Below, piece after piece: positions 16,384 to 24,797 of a stretch of DNA of 64,000 bases (position 1 is its first letter; each line of letters opens with the position of its first letter). The stretch is taken from the NCBI RefSeq assembly GCF_019308355.1, contig NZ_JAAGKM010000008.1, positions 34,406 through 98,405 of the forward strand. Reading direction: 5' to 3'. Under the pieces are notes generated by a model. The model searched no databases. It worked only from the letters and a program-made list of their open reading frames with translations, and was not told the DNA's origin. Origin of the DNA: Empedobacter falsenii (GTDB taxonomy: Bacteria; Bacteroidota; Bacteroidia; Flavobacteriales; Weeksellaceae). Made by a program: the position numbers and the translations under genes.

Positions 16384-18261
16384 ATGATTACATTCAAAGA
16401 ATTAGGACTTCAAGAAGAAATCCTAACTGCAATTGAGAAAATGGGCTTCGTTAACCCATCTCCAATCCAAGAAAAAGCTATTCCTCAAATCCTTTCATCA
16501 GATCAAGATGTTATTGCATTGGCGCAAACAGGTACAGGAAAAACTGCAGCATTCGGGCTTCCGGTTTTAAATCAATTAGACAGCAATTCAAAATCAGTAC
16601 AAGCAATTATTTTGTGTCCTACTCGTGAATTATGTTTACAAATTGCAAAAGAATTAGAATCTTTTTCTGCTGATATGCGTGGAGTACGTGTACAGGCAGT
16701 TTACGGTGGTGCTGACATCGTTAAACAAATTAGAGGATTAAAAGATAATCCACAAATCGTTGTAGGAACACCAGGTCGTACAATGGACTTAATCAAACGT
16801 GGTGCATTAAAAATTAATGATATCACATGGACAGTTTTAGATGAGGCAGATGAGATGTTGAACATGGGATTCCGTGACGAAATCGATTCTATCTTAGAAA
16901 CAACTCCAGAAGAAAAACAAACTTTATTATTCTCAGCTACAATGCCTTCAGAGGTTCGTCGTATCGCTTCAGAATATATGCACAATCCAGTTGAGATTGC
17001 TGTAAGTAAAGTAAATACTGCATCAAAAAATATCGAGCATCACGTTTACTTAGTACGTTCTTCTGATCGTTACTTAGCTTTAAAACGTTTGGCCGATTAT
17101 TACCCAAATATTTATGGTATCGTTTTCTGTAGAACTCGTCGCGAAGCGAAAGACGTAGCAGATAAATTGATGCAAGATGGTTACAATGCAGACGCATTAC
17201 ATGGAGATTTATCACAATCACAACGTGATCACGTGATGGAGAAATTCCGTAACCAAAATATTCAAATCCTTGTCGCAACAGACGTTGCTGCTCGTGGTAT
17301 TGACGTAAATGAGTTGACTCACGTAATCAACTTCAATTTACCAGATGATCCAGAAGTTTATGTACACCGTTCAGGACGTACAGGACGTGCGGGTAACAAA
17401 GGAATTTCTATCATTATTTCAGGAGGACGTGAAGCGCGTAAAATTAGAGATTTAGAAAAATTAATTGCTTCTAAAATCGAGCCTAAAAATGTACCAACTG
17501 GAGCAGAAATCTGTGAAAAACGTTTAATTTCTTTAATCGATAAAATCGAAAATATCGAAGTTGATGAAGAATTAATCGAGCCTTACATGGAAACTGTAAA
17601 TGAAAAATTGGCGAACTTAGATCGTGACGATTTATTAAAACGTTTCATGACAGTTGAGTTCAATTCTTTCTTAGAATATTACAAAAACACGAAAGATATT
17701 TCTTCTGAAGGAGATCGTGGTGATAGAGGAGATCGTTCTTCTAACCGTCGTGGTGGACGTGATTTCTCTCGTTTCTTTATTAATATTGGTCAAAAACACA
17801 ATTTACGTGTTCCAAACTTAATTGGTTTAATTAACGAGCAAACTCGTAATCGTAACATCGAAATCGGAAAAATTGAAATTTTACGTAATTTCTCTTTCTT
17901 CGAAGTTGATACACAATTCGAATCATTAGTGTTAGAATCTTTCAAAGATGCACAACGTGATGGAGTAGACTTAGATGTTCAAATCTCTAAACCAGAACCT
18001 AGACGTGGTGATGGTGAGCGTCGTGGTGGAGATCGTCGTCGTAATGACAGAGGAGATTCTCGCGGACGTGGTTTCAATAGCCGTCGTGATAATGACCGTG
18101 AAAGAAGTGGAGGTTATCGTGGTGGAGATCGTGATCGCGGAGGAGACAGAGGTGGATTCCATGGAGGTGATCGTGACCGTGATTCTAGAGGTGGAGATCG
18201 TGGTGGTTACCGTGGAGGAGACCGTAATAGAACAGGAAACTCAAGAAGAGGTAGAGATTAA
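16384..18261 (+). CDS. ATP-dependent DEAD-box RNA helicase with C-terminal RNA-binding domain
   Basis: DeaD/CsdA-like helicase of 625 residues, acting on rRNA or mRNA structure. The helicase core shows the Q motif region PSPIQEKAIP, Walker A AQTGTGKT (47-54), TPGRTMD, DEAD (153-156), SATMP, VATDVAARGIDV and HRSGRTGRAG. Residues about 460-540 form a DbpA-like RNA-binding domain (FFINIGQKHNLRVPNLIGLI). The last ~85 residues are an RGG/RGGDRGG-rich basic tail likely to bind RNA. The first helicase repeats end near residue 370. The DEAD family with RBD and RGG tail often supports cold growth and ribosome assembly. The start ATG at 16384 follows the long leader. Confidence 0.93.
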   Translation: MITFKELGLQEEILTAIEKMGFVNPSPIQEKAIPQILSSDQDVIALAQTGTGKTAAFGLPVLNQLDSNSKSVQAIILCPTRELCLQIAKELESFSADMRGVRVQAVYGGADIVKQIRGLKDNPQIVVGTPGRTMDLIKRGALKINDITWTVLDEADEMLNMGFRDEIDSILETTPEEKQTLLFSATMPSEVRRIASEYMHNPVEIAVSKVNTASKNIEHHVYLVRSSDRYLALKRLADYYPNIYGIVFCRTRREAKDVADKLMQDGYNADALHGDLSQSQRDHVMEKFRNQNIQILVATDVAARGIDVNELTHVINFNLPDDPEVYVHRSGRTGRAGNKGISIIISGGREARKIRDLEKLIASKIEPKNVPTGAEICEKRLISLIDKIENIEVDEELIEPYMETVNEKLANLDRDDLLKRFMTVEFNSFLEYYKNTKDISSEGDRGDRGDRSSNRRGGRDFSRFFINIGQKHNLRVPNLIGLINEQTRNRNIEIGKIEILRNFSFFEVDTQFESLVLESFKDAQRDGVDLDVQISKPEPRRGDGERRGGDRRRNDRGDSRGRGFNSRRDNDRERSGGYRGGDRDRGGDRGGFHGGDRDRDSRGGDRGGYRGGDRNRTGNSRRGRD

Positions 18262-18284
18262 TATATTCTCAATAAAAAATAACA

Positions 18285-18316
18285 AAAAGGATGATTTTAT
18301 AAAATCATCCTTTTTT
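18285..18316 (+). terminator. intrinsic terminator of the helicase gene
   Basis: Stem AAAGGATGATTTTA/TAAAATCATCCTTT with a T6 tail, about 25 bases after the helicase stop. Confidence 0.85.
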
Positions 18317-18376
18317 ATTCATAAAACTTCTGTTTGAATAAATAATTTTTCTATATTTATTCAAAACCACAAATAA

Positions 18377-20074
18377 ATGACAGTACAAGAATTGTTTAGC
18401 TCTATTCGATTATCCATCGAAGAAGAGAATTATACGCAATTAAAACAGATTAAAATTTTCAAACCAGAGAAATTCAATTGGGTGAAGGATATTTTTGAGC
18501 CTTATAATGTTGCTCAATTAGGAACTCAAAAAGGTTTAATTTGGAAGTATAATGAAGAACGAGAAGATTATACTTTTCAGAATTTAGCTGATAAATACAA
18601 TCAATTTTTAAACTATTTAAGAAACAAAGGAATTGTACAAGGAGACAAAATGTTTTCTCAAGTTCCATTATTACCGATTACTTGGATTGGTTATTTGGCT
18701 TCTATCAAAGGTGGATTAATTATTATTCCAGCCGCAACAACTTTAGAAGCAAGGGATTTAACGTTTAGATTCGAGTCTTCTTTTCCAGAAGTTGCTTTAG
18801 CAGATCAAGCAAATGCATCGAAAATAGATGAAGCAGAAGCAAAATTTGATAAAAAGATTAAGGTAAAATTAATCACAGAAGGCGAGCGAGAAGGTTGGAT
18901 AAATATCAATGAGTTATGGAAAGAATCTATTCAAGCTGAGGCTGCAGATACAAAACCAGACGATGATTTATTCTACTTTTTTACTTCAGGAACGACAGGA
19001 ATGCCGAAAGTTGTGGTGCATACGCATTACACTTATCCGCTTGGAGGTTTCACGACTTCTTCTTGGGTTGGAATGAAAAAAGGTGATTTACATTATAATA
19101 TTTCTCAACCAGGTTGGGCGAAATTCTTTTGGAGTAGTTTTTTTGCTCCATGGAATATGGGTGCGACAATTTTGGGTTATCATTCAGATAAATTTGTTCC
19201 GAAAGAACAATTACAAACCATTCAAGATTTGGGTGTAACAACTTTTTGCGCACCACCAACAGCTCTGCGTGTATTGATTTTAGAAGATTTGAAAAGTTAT
19301 GATTTCAAACTTCGTCAATGTGTTGCAGCTGGTGAACCGCTTAATCCAGAAATTATAGATGTCTGGAAAGAAGGTACAGGAATTACGATTCGTGATGGTT
19401 ATGGACAATCAGAATCAACTGCGATGATTGCGAATTTGCCAAATGAGAAGATTAAATATGGATCGATGGGAAAACCTGCGTTTTTATACGATATTGTGAT
19501 TGCTGATGATGATGGAAATATTGTACAAGATTGCGAAGAAGGAAATATTTGTGTTGTGCATAATGAAGAAACCATCAATGGAATTTTCAAAACTTATTTG
19601 ATTCAGAAAGATAAAATGGCGAAAGTTTTCAAGCATGGATTATATTATACAGGAGACAAAGCTTATAAAGACGAAGATGGTTATGTTTGGTTTGTTGGGC
19701 GTGATGATGATGTGATAAAAGCGTCTGATTTCCGTGTAGGACCATTTGAAGTAGAAAGTGCTTTGTTAGAGCATGATGCCATTATGGAAGCTGCTGTTGT
19801 GGCAAGTCCGCATGATTTGAGAAGTAATGCTGTAAAAGCTTTTGTTATTTTAGCACCTGGAAATGAAGCTTCGGAAGAATTAGCAAAAGATATTTTTAGA
19901 TATACAGAAGAGCATTTAGCACGTTACAAAATTCCACGTATTGTGCAGTTTGTGGAGAGTTTACCAAAAACAATTTCAGGAAAAATACGTCGAGTGGAAT
20001 TGCGTAACCAAGAAGCTGTTGATAAAAAGAATAAAACGATTATACCAAACGAATATTTTCACGAAAAATATTAG
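18377..20074 (+). CDS. acyl-CoA synthetase, medium-chain/acetyl-CoA synthetase-like
   Basis: 565-residue AMP-forming adenylating enzyme that activates a carboxylic acid as acyl-AMP and then acyl-CoA. The P-loop-like A3 motif FFTSGTTGMPKVVVHTH and the A5 motif DGYGQSEST are complete. The C-terminal A8/A10 parts have YTGDKAYKDEDGYVWFVGRDDDV, KASDFRVGPFEVESAL and LPKTISGKIRRVELR, whose Lys in SGKIRR is the usual catalytic lysine. The region SQPGWAKFFWSSFFAPW resembles medium-chain (MACS) enzymes and acetyl-CoA synthetases. The exact chain length is not determinable here. Single gene with a terminator. Confidence 0.9.
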   Translation: MTVQELFSSIRLSIEEENYTQLKQIKIFKPEKFNWVKDIFEPYNVAQLGTQKGLIWKYNEEREDYTFQNLADKYNQFLNYLRNKGIVQGDKMFSQVPLLPITWIGYLASIKGGLIIIPAATTLEARDLTFRFESSFPEVALADQANASKIDEAEAKFDKKIKVKLITEGEREGWININELWKESIQAEAADTKPDDDLFYFFTSGTTGMPKVVVHTHYTYPLGGFTTSSWVGMKKGDLHYNISQPGWAKFFWSSFFAPWNMGATILGYHSDKFVPKEQLQTIQDLGVTTFCAPPTALRVLILEDLKSYDFKLRQCVAAGEPLNPEIIDVWKEGTGITIRDGYGQSESTAMIANLPNEKIKYGSMGKPAFLYDIVIADDDGNIVQDCEEGNICVVHNEETINGIFKTYLIQKDKMAKVFKHGLYYTGDKAYKDEDGYVWFVGRDDDVIKASDFRVGPFEVESALLEHDAIMEAAVVASPHDLRSNAVKAFVILAPGNEASEELAKDIFRYTEEHLARYKIPRIVQFVESLPKTISGKIRRVELRNQEAVDKKNKTIIPNEYFHEKY

Positions 20075-20094
20075 TCGAGCTTAAAATTAACACA

Positions 20095-20128
20095 CAAAAA
20101 AACCACTTCAAACGAAGTGGTTTTTTAA
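20095..20128. terminator. bidirectional intrinsic terminator
   Basis: Stem AACCACTTC/GAAGTGGTT with loop AAAC and A/T-rich flanks on both sides, between the acyl-CoA synthetase gene (plus) and the small minus-strand gene ending at 20141. Confidence 0.85.
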
Positions 20129-20140
20129 TATCAAATAATT

Positions 20141-20467
20141 TTATAATTTTTCTTCTATATATTCCTGAATTTTATTCGTAATAATTGGAACCGCTATCAT
20201 AATCAATCCAGAAATTAAAATTTTTGTAATTCCCTTCATTGGATATTTTTTTGAAGCTTTATCTCCAGCCCAATTTAATGCACTTTCAACTTTAGAAGAA
20301 GTAAAACTTGTATCGGATTTTAAGTTTGTTACAAGATTAACTGCTTTATTTACAAATGAATTTTCATGTTTATTTTCAGCAACTTTCATTTGTAATTTTA
20401 GTTTACGTTTTGCCATTCGCAAATCGTCTAAATTTTTTATCGCAGACATTTGTTCTTTATTCTTCAT
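20141..20467 (-). CDS. small protein with C-terminal membrane helix, YtxH/holin cluster member
   Basis: 108 residues from ATG 20467, a basic helical N-terminal half (LDDLRMAKRKLKLQMKVAENK) and one C-terminal TM segment (ITKILISGLIMIAVPIITNKI). I do not know a family name. It overlaps the holin-like gene's 3' end by 11 bases; earlier (20482) and later (20449) ATGs also exist, so the exact start is uncertain. Last of three closely spaced minus-strand genes, all predicted to act at the membrane. Confidence 0.75.
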   Translation of the reverse strand: MKNKEQMSAIKNLDDLRMAKRKLKLQMKVAENKHENSFVNKAVNLVTNLKSDTSFTSSKVESALNWAGDKASKKYPMKGITKILISGLIMIAVPIITNKIQEYIEEKL

Positions 20468-20807
20468 CGTCGTCTTCGTCATCTTCCTGGTTAGACATAG
20501 CTTCCATCGCGTTTTCTACGGCAATATTTGTCAAGAAAAGTTTTAATTTCTTTCTAAATAGAATAGAAAAAACCATCATTAAGAAATAAATTCCAGTTAC
20601 AGCAAGAAAACCTAATCCTGTATCATTAAAATAACCTCCCAAAATAAATCCTAATGCTAAACTTCCTAATAATAATAGAAACAAAGAAAATACGGCAATA
20701 ATTAATACATAAATACCGCTCGCCAACATATTACTCAGCGAATCTACGAGATCGTATTTAGCTAAAGTTATTCTATTATTAATATAAACTTTTAGTTCAT
20801 TAAACAT
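20457..20807 (-). CDS. phage holin family (Actino_Holin/YqjE-like) membrane protein
   Basis: 116 residues: N-terminal amphipathic part (MFNELKVYINNRITLAKYD), two TM helices (IYVLIIAVFSLFLLLLGSLALGFIL and FLAVTGIYFLMMVFSILF), then a highly acidic C-terminal tail (NQEDDEDDDEE). This is the layout of the small holin-superfamily/YqjE proteins found in chromosomal stress loci. There is no phage context, so a lysis role is not implied. Its 3' end overlaps the start of the next gene. Confidence 0.82.
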   Translation of the reverse strand: MFNELKVYINNRITLAKYDLVDSLSNMLASGIYVLIIAVFSLFLLLLGSLALGFILGGYFNDTGLGFLAVTGIYFLMMVFSILFRKKLKLFLTNIAVENAMEAMSNQEDDEDDDEE

Positions 20808-20870
20808 AAAATTGATTTATTTCAGACAAAGTTAATTATAAATTTTAAGGAATGTTGTATTTCGAAGAAA

Positions 20871-21230
20871 TTAAACTCCTACGTTTTCTTGAAATTCGTC
20901 TTTTAAATCTTCTTTTGTTTGGTTTGCTTTAGATTTTAAATCTTTTCCAGCTTCTTTCGCTTTTGCTACAAACTCGTCTTTTTGTTCTGCTAATTTTGAT
21001 TTTACTTCGTCTAATTTAGCTTCTAATTCTTTTTTTGTTTTTTTCGCTTTATCAGAAAAATCATTCGCGTATTTGTCTAACTCTTTTTTGTATTTGTCAG
21101 CTTCTTTTTTTAATTTTTTGCGAGTGTCTTTCCCTGATTCTGGCGCATATAATAAACCTACTACTGCTCCGATTGCTGTTCCAATTGCTAAACCTGCTAA
21201 TAATTTAGTTGCATTATTTAATTTACTCAT
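20871..21230 (-). CDS. YtxH domain-containing protein
   Basis: 119 residues. A single N-terminal Gly/Ala-rich helix (LLAGLAIGTAIGAVVGLLYAP) followed by SGKDTRKKLKKE is the YtxH signature. The remainder is a long Lys/Glu-rich coiled coil with repeats of about 11 residues (KDEFVAKAKEAGKDLKSK..), as in late-embryogenesis/YtxH stress proteins. First gene of the three-gene minus cluster. Members are often induced by general stress; that is family knowledge, not seen here. Confidence 0.88.
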   Translation of the reverse strand: MSKLNNATKLLAGLAIGTAIGAVVGLLYAPESGKDTRKKLKKEADKYKKELDKYANDFSDKAKKTKKELEAKLDEVKSKLAEQKDEFVAKAKEAGKDLKSKANQTKEDLKDEFQENVGV

Positions 21231-21330
21231 AATAAAGTTTTTTTTGAGATTAAACGTTTTTTATATTTACACTTTAAAATTACAAAAACAATACCAAAGA
21301 ATTCAAATCAAATTTTAAAAATTACAATAA

Positions 21331-22533
21331 ATGTTAATATTATCTGAAAAATCACAAAATATGCCAGCTTCTCCAATCAGAAAGTTGGTGCCATACGCAG
21401 ATGCAGCGAAAAAAAGAGGAACGAAAGTTTATCACTTAAATATTGGACAGCCCGATATTGAGTCGCCAAAAGCTGTTTTAGAAGGATTGAAAAATTTTCC
21501 TTCAAACATTATTTCTTATACGCACTCAGAAGGAACGTTGGAATATCGTCAGGCTTTGGCAGATTATTTTACAAATCGCGGAATTGAATTAACCCCAGAA
21601 AATTTTATTGCAACATTAGGAGGTTCGGAAGCTTTATTATTTATTTTCGGAATTATTGCAAATCCAGGAGATGAAATTATTATTCCAGAACCTTTTTATG
21701 CAAATTATAATGGATTTACATGTGAAAACGATGTAAATATTGTTCCAGTTCCATCTACAATTGAAAATAATTTTGCATTACCTGCAGTAGAAGAGTTTGC
21801 AAAAAAAATTACAGATAAAACACGTGCTATATTAATTTGTAATCCAGGGAATCCAACAGGTTATGTATATTCGAAAGAAGAATTAAATCAATTAAAAGAT
21901 TTGGTTTTAGAGCATGATATATATTTAATTGCGGATGAAGTTTATGCAGAATATTTATATACAGAAGAAGAATTTACATCTGTTTTAAGTTTCCCAGAAC
22001 TGAAAGATAATGCAATTGTAATTGATTCTGAATCGAAACGTTTTTCTTTATGTGGAGCACGTTCTGGAGCTTTGATTACACGTAACGAGAAATTCTTAAA
22101 AGCTGCAATGTTATATGCACAAGCGCGTTTAAGCCCTGTTGAAATTTCTCAATACATTGCAACTTTAGCCCACAGAAACGTAGGAACTTATTTTGAAGAT
22201 TGTCGTACAGAATATTTAAAACGTCGCAACACTTTGGTAAAAGGTTTACAACAAATTCCAGGTGTTGTTTGTCCAAATCCAAAAGGAGCATTTTATTGTA
22301 TGATTCAATTACCTGTAGATAGTGCAGAAAAATTTGCAATCTGGTTATTAGAATCTTTCTCATCAAATGGAGAAACAGTAATGTTGGCACCAGGAGCAGG
22401 ATTTTATTCAACTCCAAATTCAGGAATTCAAGAAGTTCGTTTGGCTTATGTTTTGAAAGAAGAAGATTTGGTTCGTTCTGTCGAAATCTTGAAAGAAGCT
22501 TTAGAACAATATCCAGGAACAATTAGATCATAA
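21331..22533 (+). CDS. class I/II pyridoxal phosphate-dependent aminotransferase (aspartate aminotransferase-like)
   Basis: 400-residue fold-type I aminotransferase. HLNIGQPDIESPKAVL, GGSEALLFIFG, NPGNPTGYVYS and the ADEVYAEYLY strand are in order. The PLP lysine lies in SESKRFSLCGARSGALI, where the CGARSG Arg binds the substrate carboxylate. This is the AspAT/aromatic-transaminase subgroup; the amino donor is not fixed by sequence. It is followed 13 bases later by murB and may be co-transcribed with it. A stress cluster lies divergently upstream. Confidence 0.9.
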   Translation: MLILSEKSQNMPASPIRKLVPYADAAKKRGTKVYHLNIGQPDIESPKAVLEGLKNFPSNIISYTHSEGTLEYRQALADYFTNRGIELTPENFIATLGGSEALLFIFGIIANPGDEIIIPEPFYANYNGFTCENDVNIVPVPSTIENNFALPAVEEFAKKITDKTRAILICNPGNPTGYVYSKEELNQLKDLVLEHDIYLIADEVYAEYLYTEEEFTSVLSFPELKDNAIVIDSESKRFSLCGARSGALITRNEKFLKAAMLYAQARLSPVEISQYIATLAHRNVGTYFEDCRTEYLKRRNTLVKGLQQIPGVVCPNPKGAFYCMIQLPVDSAEKFAIWLLESFSSNGETVMLAPGAGFYSTPNSGIQEVRLAYVLKEEDLVRSVEILKEALEQYPGTIRS

Positions 22534-22546
22534 GAAAAATACGAAG

Positions 22547-23566
22547 ATGGAAATCATCGAAAATTATTCATTAAAATTATATAACACATTTGGAATAGAA
22601 GCGAAAGCAAAATATTTTGCTGATGTTGCAACTATTCAAGATTTGCGAAAAGTTTTGGTTTTTCGTCGTCAAAAAGATTTACCTATTTTATTTATAGGAG
22701 GAGGAAGTAATATGCTTTTTGTAGACGATTTCCCTGGAATTGTGTTAAAACTGAATTTGAAAGGAATCGAAATTATCAATGAAGATGATGATTTTGTGTA
22801 TGTAAAAGCGCAAGGAAGCGAGAATTGGCACAATTTTGTTGAATGGACGTTGCAAAATGATTTCGGAGGATTAGAAAATCTTTCGTTGATTCCTGGAAAT
22901 GTTGGTACTGCACCGATGCAAAATATTGGTGCGTATGGCGTAGAAGTAAAAGATTATATCGAAGAAGTTCAGACATTAGTTCTGGAAACGGGTGATGAAC
23001 GTACTTTTACAAATGAAGAATGTCAGTTTGGTTATCGCGAATCTGTTTTTAAAAATGAATTGAGAGGTCAATATGTCTTGGTGGCAGTTACGTTTAAACT
23101 GACAAAGAAAAATCATAAACTTCATGTTGATTATGGTGCAATAAAATCTGAATTGGAAAAGGAGCAAATTTTTGATCCAACGATTCAAGAAATTAGTGCA
23201 GCTGTGATCAAAATTCGTCAAAGTAAATTACCAGATCCTTCGCAAATAGGGAATTCGGGAAGTTTCTTTAAAAACCCTGTGATTTCGAATGAAGAATTTG
23301 CTGAGATTGAAAAACTTCATCCAGAAATTTCTCATTTCAAAACTGATTTAGGTGTAAAATTAGCTGCTGGTTGGTTAATAGAACACGCAGGTTGGAAAGG
23401 AAAACGTTTTGGAGATGCGGGAGTTCACGACAAACAAGCTTTGGTCTTGGTGAATTATGGAAATGCAACAGGACGCGAAATATATGATTTGTCTGAACGA
23501 ATTATAGAAGATGTGAAAGCCAAATATGGCGTAACATTGGTTAGAGAAGTCAATATTATACAATAA
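22547..23566 (+). CDS. murB: UDP-N-acetylenolpyruvoylglucosamine reductase
   Basis: FAD enzyme reducing UDP-GlcNAc-enolpyruvate to UDP-MurNAc in cell-wall synthesis. Type I MurB of 339 residues: NTFGIEAKAKYFADV at the start, the FAD loop FIGGGSNMLF, SLIPGNVGTAPMQNIGAYGVE, and the catalytic Ser in NSGSFFKNPVIS. The DAGVHDKQALVLVN segment near the C-terminus is also typical. Close downstream of the aminotransferase gene and ended by a strong terminator. Confidence 0.96.
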   Translation: MEIIENYSLKLYNTFGIEAKAKYFADVATIQDLRKVLVFRRQKDLPILFIGGGSNMLFVDDFPGIVLKLNLKGIEIINEDDDFVYVKAQGSENWHNFVEWTLQNDFGGLENLSLIPGNVGTAPMQNIGAYGVEVKDYIEEVQTLVLETGDERTFTNEECQFGYRESVFKNELRGQYVLVAVTFKLTKKNHKLHVDYGAIKSELEKEQIFDPTIQEISAAVIKIRQSKLPDPSQIGNSGSFFKNPVISNEEFAEIEKLHPEISHFKTDLGVKLAAGWLIEHAGWKGKRFGDAGVHDKQALVLVNYGNATGREIYDLSERIIEDVKAKYGVTLVREVNIIQ

Positions 23567-23570
23567 ATTA

Positions 23571-23597
23571 AATCCCGCTTTCAGCGGGATTTTTATT
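23571..23597. terminator. bidirectional intrinsic terminator
   Basis: Stem AATCCCGCT/AGCGGGATT with loop TTC and T-rich flank, between murB and the convergent small membrane gene. Confidence 0.82.
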
Positions 23598-23904
23598 CTT
23601 CTTCTTTATTGATTTTTAATTTAGAAATTCCAATTATTAATATAATTCCGAATGCTATGTATAAAAGTTTTTCGAGAATATTTGTTACTATATTTAGTTC
23701 ATAAATTGAAACACCAAGATATTCTTTTATAGATAATCTTATTATTGATAATAGTAATATAGAAATTGTTATGAAAATTAGATAATTACTAAAACTTATT
23801 TTTTTTCCGTGAGCAACAATAGAAATAATTAATAATAAAATATCGAATACGAAGTGAAGGACTAAAATTACTTTAGTATACAAAATTAAAAAATCCGGAT
23901 CCAT
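23593..23904 (-). CDS. hypothetical membrane protein
   Basis: 103 residues if started at ATG 23904 (MDPDFL...), which avoids overlap with the upstream gene; a longer ATG at 23952 would overlap it by 44 bases. Four hydrophobic segments: LYTKVILVLHFVFDILLLI, NYLIFITISILLLSIIRL, LNIVTNILEKLLYI and AFGIILIIGISKL. No family recognised. It follows the BtuF-like gene by four bases and is probably co-transcribed. Confidence 0.72.
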   Translation of the reverse strand: MDPDFLILYTKVILVLHFVFDILLLIISIVAHGKKISFSNYLIFITISILLLSIIRLSIKEYLGVSIYELNIVTNILEKLLYIAFGIILIIGISKLKINKEEE

Positions 23905-23908
23905 ATAT

Positions 23909-24700
23909 TTATTTATAATTTGTAATAATCTCCACAATTTTATCCAAACCATCGGTTAAAGCAGCAGGACCAGGTTGTAAAATCAATTCAGATTTTATTT
24001 CGTATAAATGATTTTGTTGAACTGCTTTTACATTTTCGAAACCAATACGTTGTTTTACTTTTTCTGGTTTGAACATTTTACCACACCAAGAACCAATAAT
24101 AATTTCAGGGTTACGTTCAATCACTTGTTCAGCCAACAAAATACGATCTTTAGCCAAAGCTTTATTTTTGAGTTCTGGAAAAGCTAATTTTCCTCCAGCA
24201 ATTTCTATCAAATCATTTACCCAAGCGCTTCCCGAAATAATTGGTTCGTCCCATTCTTCAAAAAAAACTGTTGGATGATAGGGAAGGAGAGCAGCTTGTT
24301 GTTTTACTTCTTCGAGTTTCTTTTCATAAGATTCAACTAATTTTAATCCTTTATCTTGGCAACCAATCAATGAAGTAAATTGCACAATCATATTTAAAAT
24401 TTCATCAACTGTTCGGTGATTAAAGATAAACACATTGATTCCTCTTCTAATTAATCCTGCTGCAATATCTGCTTGTAAATCCGAATATCCTACAACTAAA
24501 TCTGGTTTCAAATTGATGATATCTTCAAATTTAGCATCTAAAAAAGTTGAAACTTTAGGTTTTTCTTTTCTTGCTTGTGGCGGACGATAGGTAAAACCAC
24601 TAATTCCTACTAAACGATGTTGTTCATTAATGTTATACAGAATTTCAGTTCCTTCTTCGGTTAAGCAAACAATGCGTTGAGGATATCGATTTGATGACAT
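23909..24700 (-). CDS. BtuF-like cobalamin/heme-type substrate-binding protein without signal peptide
   Basis: 263 residues of the periplasmic-binding-protein type II (BtuF/FhuD) fold: RIVCLTEEGTEILYNINEQHRLVGIS, then FEDIINLKPDLVVGYSDLQADIAA, NVFIFNHRTVDEILNMI and the C-terminal PEIIIGSWCGKMFKPEKV. Known members bind vitamin B12 or iron chelates for ABC import. No signal peptide or lipobox precedes the domain (the protein starts MSSNRYPQRI), which is unusual for a binding protein. Cytoplasmic or non-classical location is inferred. There is no ABC ATPase or permease beside it. Confidence 0.82.
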   Translation of the reverse strand: MSSNRYPQRIVCLTEEGTEILYNINEQHRLVGISGFTYRPPQARKEKPKVSTFLDAKFEDIINLKPDLVVGYSDLQADIAAGLIRRGINVFIFNHRTVDEILNMIVQFTSLIGCQDKGLKLVESYEKKLEEVKQQAALLPYHPTVFFEEWDEPIISGSAWVNDLIEIAGGKLAFPELKNKALAKDRILLAEQVIERNPEIIIGSWCGKMFKPEKVKQRIGFENVKAVQQNHLYEIKSELILQPGPAALTDGLDKIVEIITNYK

Positions 24701-24737
24701 TTTGGCTTGATGTTAAATTGATGTGAGGTATAAAAAT

Positions 24738-24776
24738 AAGAAATTCATACCATTTGTATGATATGAATTTCTTTTG
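24738..24776 (-). terminator. hairpin terminator of the GH2 gene
   Basis: Perfect 12-bp arms AAGAAATTCATA/TATGAATTTCTT with loop of about 12 bases, between the GH2 pseudogene stop (24798) and the BtuF-like gene start. Read leftward it is followed by a T-rich stretch. Confidence 0.6.
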
Positions 24777-24797
24777 AAAAAACTATGAGTAAAAATG

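Noticed and set aside
17971..18337. Val/Thr-rich frames on both strands in the helicase tail
   Set aside because: They are by-products of the repeat-rich RGG codons and have no independent coding signs.
20457..20807. Prophage lysis gene suggested by the holin family
   Set aside because: No capsid, tail, endolysin or integrase genes are nearby; it lies in a YtxH cluster.
22076..22522. 148-residue minus-strand frame inside the aminotransferase gene
   Set aside because: The aminotransferase frame contains full family motifs; the shadow has no recognisable domain.
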